Assembly (NCBI RefSeq): GCF_949987515.2
Contig: NC_082684.1
Coordinates: 52,790,006-52,854,005 of the forward strand
Direction: 5' to 3'
DNA: 64,000 nucleotides
Source of the DNA: Delphinus delphis
Lineage: Eukaryota; Chordata; Mammalia; Artiodactyla; Delphinidae
In this document: positions 57,931-64,000 of the stretch, in pieces
How positions within the stretch are numbered: position 1 is the first letter of the stretch
Layout of the letters: each line of letters begins with the position of its first letter
The notes under the pieces: model-generated
What the model saw: the letters and a program-made list of their open reading frames with translations, nothing else
Database searches by the model: none
Told to the model about the DNA's origin: nothing
Made by a program: the position numbers and the translations under genes

Positions 57931-57945
57931 CTGATTTAGGCCTTT

Positions 57946-59971
57946 AAATGTTCCTTCAGTCACAGGATTAATTTAACTTTTGTGAAAACTTTTAGAAAAA
58001 CCAAGGAGTTCAGTCACTAAGAATATATGAGGAATTTGTGCAACATAGTTTTGCCCTAAATTCAAAATGGTATGAGTCTCAGACACATGTGTGGGGATTG
58101 CACATGTTTTTGTGTGTATTTTCTGAAGATCTGCAGATGATTTTTCGGTAGAAGTAGACAGGCAGATAAGAAAAAAAAAAAAAACCTTAAATACTTTTAG
58201 TGTTGATATAGTTTCCAACAATGTCTACCACTAAATTTCATATTTTCTTTCATCTTCAAGTTAAATATAGGCACATATTTCCCAGGGGTTATCTGGGCAA
58301 AGATAAATGCTAGGACACAAAACTAGAGAATGCACAGTTTTACTAGACTAAATTAGATCTGATTGAAAAAGAAAATCTATTTGTAAATCCTCAAGCATGG
58401 AATTTGCAGTGCCTATGAACTGTCTTTTCTCCGAAGGCAGAGCCTGGCTTGTCCTGATTTAGTAAGTAGAAAAACTCATCAAAAGATAAGTGTAGGTTCT
58501 GCTCCTGTTGTACCTTTTATTCCTCTCATTATTTTTGGAATAGCCAGTTTACAGTCATCTCTGCTGCTGGAAGCTATAGATGTATATGCTGATGGTGGTA
58601 GTGAGCTGTAGAAGAACTGCACTGTTAAGATTCTAGCAGTTCACATTAAAATAGATTAATTACCTACTTACAATTTGTAAAACACTCTCTTGTTCTAGAA
58701 GAATAGAGTTTATGTATACTGTGGCTATAGGTAGAAGGGCATTAATCTGATTGAATAGTTATAATTCTGTGTAAGTAGGAGAAGGGAAGACTATATTTGC
58801 CAATGTAATGAAAATAATTTTTCAGTGATTTTTCCAACAGTAAGAAATAGATATGCAAGACCTACATATAACAGGCAAAGCTCCCCTTGATACTTCCAGT
58901 ACTCTCACATTTGCAATGGACCTAAGATATCTCAATCTAGCAAAGACCAATCAGTGGGAAGAGAGCCAGGTTCATTTTATGCAACTTTGTTCCATTATAT
59001 TATGGATCAGCTCCAGCTGGAAAGATAAGGAAAAAATATGCCTAAATAATGAACACACACCTTTGGTTTTACAAATGGACTAGTTATTAGCTGTGCTGGA
59101 AAAATATGAACAATTAGCACATGATACAATGAAAAGGAGTCCTACAGAAGAGGAAATGTGCCAAATTGTTGAGTATTAAAATCATGGACGACTACTTCCC
59201 TGCTACATGATTCATAAACTGTGGTTTCATAAACTAAGAATGCTTGTGCCCTGACAATGATTAAGAAAACTTTCTTCTTTTTTTTAAGTTTTCAGACCAA
59301 AATAAGTACTGATACACAGGATGTTTGTATGCCAAAAACTGCTGAAATCCTTCCTGTTATGATTACATTTTCCCATCTTTCAATTCAAGTCTTGACATGT
59401 TTGTTTCTTGATATTTTTATATTGCCAAGCATTGGGTGTCTTTATTTCATATGCTTTGCTACTGTGGAAATACTAATTCCAGTGTATTTAATAATAATTT
59501 AAATAATGCCATTGTTTTATCCTGACTTAAGGGTGTATCTTAAATAGATCTTTTGTGAGTGAATTCCTGAAGAGAACTTTTGTTATGTTCCTTTTATGAA
59601 GTCCCGTTTCTCTTGTACCTACCATGGTGGGAAAGACATTGTGAGCACACATGTTAACTAACACTAGAGTATAAGGATGTGCATTCCTTCATAATAGCAC
59701 CAGTGTAACTTTGGAAATCAAGGTTTTCTATGTCTATATTGTTCCAGTAACAGCTTCATGGTAAAAAGAATTTGTCCTTTGCTCAGCATTTTGTTGTAGG
59801 AATATTATCTCAGTTAACAAGTTAGCAGCACATATAATTAGCGTTGATAAGAGGGAGTAACCGCTTCAGAATACTGCATGGAAATGAAGAGAATTACATG
59901 TAGCAAAGCGAGGTACATATAGGAGATGCTGGTATCTGGATATTGATAGAAAAGTCAGAGATTTACAGTTA
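57946..59971. other. Unique AT-rich DNA
   Basis: No transposon or gene recognised. The frames at 58853-59083 and 59257-59502 lack domains. Confidence 0.4.
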
Positions 59972-59973
59972 TA

Positions 59974-60162
59974 GTTGACTCTTAAACAACTCAGAGAATT
60001 AATCTGAATATAATTTATAGTCAGCCCTCCATATCCGTGGTTCCTTTGCGTCCTTGCATTCAACCAACCATGGACGCTGTAGCACTGTAGTATTTGCTAT
60101 TGAAAAATACCCGCGTATAAATCGACCTGAGCAGTTCAAACCTGCATTGTTCAAGGGTCAAC
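59974..60162. mobile_element. pogo/Tigger-type MITE
   Basis: Terminal inverted repeats GTTGACTCTTAAACAAC (59974-59990) and, reversed, GTTGACCCTTGAAC (from 60162), flanked by TA on both sides (59972-59973 and 60163-60164), the target duplication of Tc1/mariner-pogo transposons. The inside includes GTCAGCCCTCCATATCCGTGG, noted here as CAGCCCTCCATATCCGTGG, shared with Tigger-derived MER elements. There is no transposase, so it is non-autonomous and old. Confidence 0.75.
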
Positions 60163-60164
60163 TA

Positions 60165-60980
60165 CTTTAATCAGGTTTCCTGGTCAGTGGTCCTGTTTTC
60201 CTCTGTGCTCCTTCTGCTGTTTTGTTTCTCCCAAGTGAAGCTTGTTGAATAATTACTTAAATTTTGGAAAGAGCACCCAAAAGAGAACATTATAACTGAT
60301 TCTTAATTAAAGTAATATTTACCAGAACAGTAATATACAAAATGAATTACTGTGAATTACATTGTATTTTTCTATTAATTTACACCAACTCCAGACATAT
60401 TTGTCAGCAGTTGTGATTTATCTTGTTTCAGTACACTCTGACCTTGTAACTTTTTATAGCACTTCCAAATTTGCATACATCAGAAATTAATGGTAACAGA
60501 TACTTCTTAGATAATCACGATTTGAAGAGAATGTTCTGATTAAGTAATTATAAAAGGAAAAATATTCTAACAACACTAGTAATTTTACACTAATATCTTT
60601 ATTTTGAAATTAGAATTTTAATATCCTGTTGTTTTAATTGGCGTATACCCTATTCATGGAATATAAAGTCATTTTTAAACCCGTTATTAAATTGAAGCAC
60701 AGGTAAATGCAATGAATTATCCAAAATCCCTCGCCAAGTCAATGAATAATAGTGAGTGACTTGTTTAACTGAATCTCTGTATTGAAAGACTTGATATTGA
60801 GAATCTCAAGATTAGTCAAATCTTGTTTTTAATGAACAATTTTTAGGGTTGTTAAATTTATGAGACAAAAGTGACCTGTGAAAAAGATGATGCAAATTTC
60901 AAGCCTTCCATGTTACAGAGATTATATAATTAATTAAAGACGATATGCCAGTGTATTTAATTTCTAACTAAAATGCAAAT
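60165..60980. other. Unique AT-rich DNA
   Basis: Nothing recognised. Confidence 0.4.
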
Positions 60981-60990
60981 CAGTCTTCCT

Positions 60991-61204
60991 TTTTTTTTTT
61001 TTTTTTTTTGCGGTACGCGGGCCTCTCACTGTTGTGGCCTCTCCCGTTGCGGAGCACAGGCTCCAGATGCGCAGGATCAGCGGCCATGGCTCACGGGCCC
61101 AGCCGCTCCGCGGCATGTGGGATCCTCCCCGACCGGGGCACGAACCTCCCGGTCCCCTGCATCGGCAGGCGGACTCTCAACCACTGCGCCACCAAGGGAA
61201 GCCC
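60991..61204 (-). mobile_element. CHR SINE, short form, minus strand
   Basis: Poly-T (about 19), GCGGTACGCGGGCCTCTCAC, ending CACCAAGGGAAGCCC. Target-site duplications CAGTCTTCCT lie at 60981-60990 and 61205-61214. A local change to CGAACCTCCCGGTCCCC disturbs the region beside the B box. Confidence 0.95.
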
Positions 61205-61214
61205 CAGTCTTCCT

Positions 61215-61785
61215 CTTAAAATTACTTACATAAATTTTCTATCTCCATTTTTCCAAAATTAAAGTTAAAGTTATGTAAAAACTAAATAAGTTCTAAGGAT
61301 ATATTTGTTCTATTTGTGATACTAAAAATTCCTCTCAGCCATTCATTCATTTATTCATTTGGTTAAAAAATTTTTGGTCGAGTTATAAAATAATGGCAAA
61401 CAAATTATGAACACATTTAGTAAATAAATACAAAAAGAATCCTAATTAGTAAATGTACCAAGTATGTGAAGAGACGATTTACAAAAAATGCAAATATCAA
61501 ATAAACTTTGAAAAAATATGTAAGCACTGATTTTCAAAGAGAATAAAGGTAAAATTATAGTAAAGTAAGTTTTCAATCACCAAATTAACAAATGCTTAAA
61601 AAATGAAGTAACCCAGTGATTATGCAAGGACAACAAAATGGACATTTACATACACTGCCACTGAGAATGAAAATTTATCTACCCTCTTTGTAAAGCATCC
61701 AGAAATGGGGATCTGAAACAATGATATTTTCTGTGTCTTTCTATTGAATGATCACCATCCTCCTTACATGTACTGTAAGACTATT
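61215..61785. other. AT-rich DNA, possible old L1 3' fragment
   Basis: The 61560-61720 part (TACATACACTGCCACTGAGA, then CTTTGTAAAGCATCCAG) faintly resembles an old L1 3' region. Not secure. Confidence 0.3.
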
Positions 61786-61799
61786 AAAAATCTATGTTA

Positions 61800-61990
61800 G
61801 GGTCTTCCCTGGTGGCGCAGTGGTTGAGAGTCCGCGTGCCGATGCAGGAGACACGGGTTCGTGCCCTAGTCCGGGAAGATCCCACATGCCGCGGAGTGGC
61901 TGGGCCCATGAGCCATGACCGTTGAGCCTGCGCGTCCGGAGCCTGTGCTCCGCAAGGGGAGAGGCCACAACAGTGAGAGGCCTGCGTACC

Positions 61991-62016
<26 letters not shown>
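61800..62016 (+). mobile_element. CHR SINE, short form
   Basis: Starts GGGTCTTCCCTGGTGGCGCA and ends TACCGC plus about 29 A's. Target-site duplications are AAAAATCTATGTTA (61786-61799) and AAAAATCTACATTA (62017-62030), with two differences. Confidence 0.94.
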
Positions 62017-62024
<8 letters not shown>

Positions 62025-62039
62025 ACATTAATCATTTAA

Positions 62040-62220
62040 TCATCACAAATGCCATTCCACGATAGTAGGGATAGTAGTTCTTTTTCCATTTTGGAGATTT
62101 AAACAATGAGACTATGAGAAGTAGATAAAATTTCTCAAAACCATGAAGACGGTAAATAGGGGATATATAATTTGAAAATAGGATTGTCTGACTCCAGACT
62201 TGGTTGATTTGATTTGCCAG
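62040..62220 (+). mobile_element. MIR fragment
   Basis: CATTTTGGAGATTTAAACAATGAG, seen as GAGATTTAAACAATGAGAC, then AATTTCTCAAAACCATGAAG and GATTGTCTGACTCCAGACTT. MIR core order, quite diverged. Confidence 0.5.
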
Positions 62221-63635
62221 GCAATTATCTGTGGAGGATTTATAGATAAAGGCAAAACAACATGGTATCTAGTTTAACATAGCAATATTGCCAAATGTTT
62301 TTCTAAAGGTTTTGTTCTGGATTCTCTGAGGGAATGTAGCTTTGGCCATCAGCTACAGTTTCAAAACAGTAAGATAATCACCAGACTATGGTCATTATGG
62401 AGTGAGTTTCAGAAAAACTAAGTTTATGTAACACCCATTTCACAGATTTATATAAAACTCAATTATGTATGGTACACAGTGATCTGTATCTATACCTTTC
62501 TCTTGAATGGCTACTTGGTGCCTTCTTTCCAGAGCCTTGCAGATTATATTTAAAATTTTTAAATTATGAGTTCCATTGGATATATCATATGTATTGGTAA
62601 TAACAAAAAGAACCAATAATTTAAGTGTTATTATTAATAATCTATGGGATAGGAAAATATTCCAAGGTGGCATGTTAAAAATATTTGAGAGTTACTTTTT
62701 GAGATATATAATTAAATAACCAGATATTTAAAATCGATTTTAGATGATTTTAATATATCAGAGTTCCAGACACATTTTAATGTAAAAATATTTTATATAT
62801 CTATTAAAATCTTTCTGAGATGGAGAAATAATTGAATGTCATAAGTCTTCTATATTTGGTTTCCCATTACCTGAAAACATGGAGGTATTTATATTAAATA
62901 TTTCATAGATAGTTTAAAATGTCGAATTAACAAATGTAACTAAGTCACATTTATGAGAACTATCACTATATTACCTTGATTCTGGTGATAAAATATTAAA
63001 AGTGATACAGTAGTTTCAAAATTTGCATGAAGAATATAAAAAGCAATTAAAAGGTAAATGTCTGCAGTTTTAGAGAACATGAGAAAGTGAAACACAGTTT
63101 CTCTAGATTCTTGTAAAGTAAGTATTCAAGTTTTGGGTTTGATTCTTGTAAGATATAGCTGACTCACCTTGAATCATGAACTAAAAGACTGTTTGCATTG
63201 CTTACGTCTAGTATCATGAAGATAATAATTTTATTATTGCTAATATGATTCAGTAGGGTCTTGGATGTAGTTCAGAATTTTTTTTTTAAGTTTCCTGTAT
63301 GTTTTCAATAAATTTACTTATAGAAAAAGTTATATTCAATTCTTATTAAAAATAAGCTCAGACAACATGGTCTGAAATTGACCGTATTTTAACTTAACTA
63401 TAGGGATGACAAATCACTTAGAAGCTAACCTTTTTTGAATGACTGAACCCAGCCAGCCATAAATGATCTTTCCTTCCATCGAAGTACCAAAAATTTTCTC
63501 TGAATCTCTTTTACCATTTCTGTCCTGAATCATAATTTTGGACATATTTATCATGACTATTCATATTGTAAGCTCATTGAGAGCATATCTCTGTCTGATT
63601 AATGTTTATATTGTCTGAAGAACCAAGCTTGAACC
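62221..63635. other. Unique AT-rich DNA
   Basis: No gene recognised. A weak L2-like piece (GTAAGCTCATTGAGAGCATA) lies near 63568-63625. Confidence 0.35.
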
Positions 63636-63639
63636 CAGA

Positions 63640-64000
63640 AGTTAATGTGTCAGTCCTACAAGACTGCCACCCACATCAGATGCCATTTGAAAGTCCAGGT
63701 TGTTACCTGTACTTCTGACCTACTGGCTGTAAATCAGAGATTCCCGTGACCTCCTTGAGTTCAATTAATTTGATAGAGTGGCTCACAGAACTCAAAGGAA
63801 CATTTTCTTATTGGATTACTGGTTTATCATAAAAGGGTGTAACTCAGGAACAGCAAGATTGAAGATATGCATAAGGGAAAAGGACGTGGGGGGGGTGGGA
63901 TGCAGAGTTTCCATGCTCCCTCTGGGTGTGCCATTCTCTCTGAATCTCCATGTGTTCACCAACCTGGAAGCTCTCCAAACCATGTCCCTTTGGGGTTTTA
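63640..64000 (-). mobile_element. Probable ancient LTR, runs off the window end
   Basis: CAGAGATTCCCGTGACCTCC, GAGTGGCTCACAGAACTCAA, GGTTTATCATAAAAGGGTGT, CTGGGTGTGCCATTCTCTCT and ACCAACCTGGAAGCTCTCC follow the order of a common old mammalian ERVL-like LTR. The strand is provisional, and the element continues beyond base 64000. Confidence 0.5.

Noticed and set aside
1..64000. CRISPR array, operon or other bacterial system
   Set aside because: The repeats are eukaryotic transposons and microsatellites; no regularly spaced repeats with unique spacers and no compact gene clusters occur.

Overview
The window looks like non-coding nuclear DNA from a cetacean (whale or dolphin). The main reason is sixteen copies of a tRNA-derived SINE that begins GGGCTTCCCTGGTGGCGCAG. 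This is the CHR family of whales, hippos and ruminants, and most copies here are the short GC-rich form typical of cetaceans. I saw no ruminant BovB or Bov-tA element. I found no protein-coding gene, tRNA, rRNA, snRNA or CRISPR array. Short open frames are numerous, but those I can explain fall inside transposable elements or simple repeats. The base composition is AT-rich, as expected for a gene desert or a very long intron.

Layout. 0.8-3.4 kb is an old sense-strand L1 with a MaLR-type LTR nested in it. 3.5-15 kb is mostly unique DNA with CHR SINEs, MIR and L2 fossils, a perfect 32-bp palindrome (8404-8435) and a 17-bp stem hairpin (7316-7353). 15-24 kb holds four CHR SINEs, an MLT1 LTR and unassigned old repeats. 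24-28.1 kb is repeat-rich: a young L1 3' end, a probable LTR, an old L1 5'UTR/ORF1 piece, an L3/CR1 fossil and an L2 piece. 28.95-30.4 kb carries three same-strand CHR SINEs in a 612-bp tandem duplication. 30.4-47 kb is mainly unique, with two to three SINEs, MIR and L2 relics and microsatellites. 47 kb has another L1 3' end. 51.85-57.95 kb is a full-length 6.07-kb L1 on the minus strand, with perfect 15-bp target-site duplications and ORF1 and ORF2 broken by several frameshifts and stops. 57.9-64 kb has a pogo/Tigger-type MITE, a head-to-head pair of CHR SINEs, MIR remains and an LTR running off the end.

The elements form an insertion history, not a pathway. L1 machinery (endonuclease plus reverse transcriptase) mobilised both L1 and the CHR SINEs, and most SINEs still have 10-18 bp target-site duplications. 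The best single observation is the 612-bp duplication. The two outer SINEs each keep their own matching target-site duplications. The middle SINE is a hybrid: its 5' flank and 5' sequence come from the third copy, and its 3' body and flank come from the first. That is the signature of unequal recombination between SINEs. I found no undescribed gene system.
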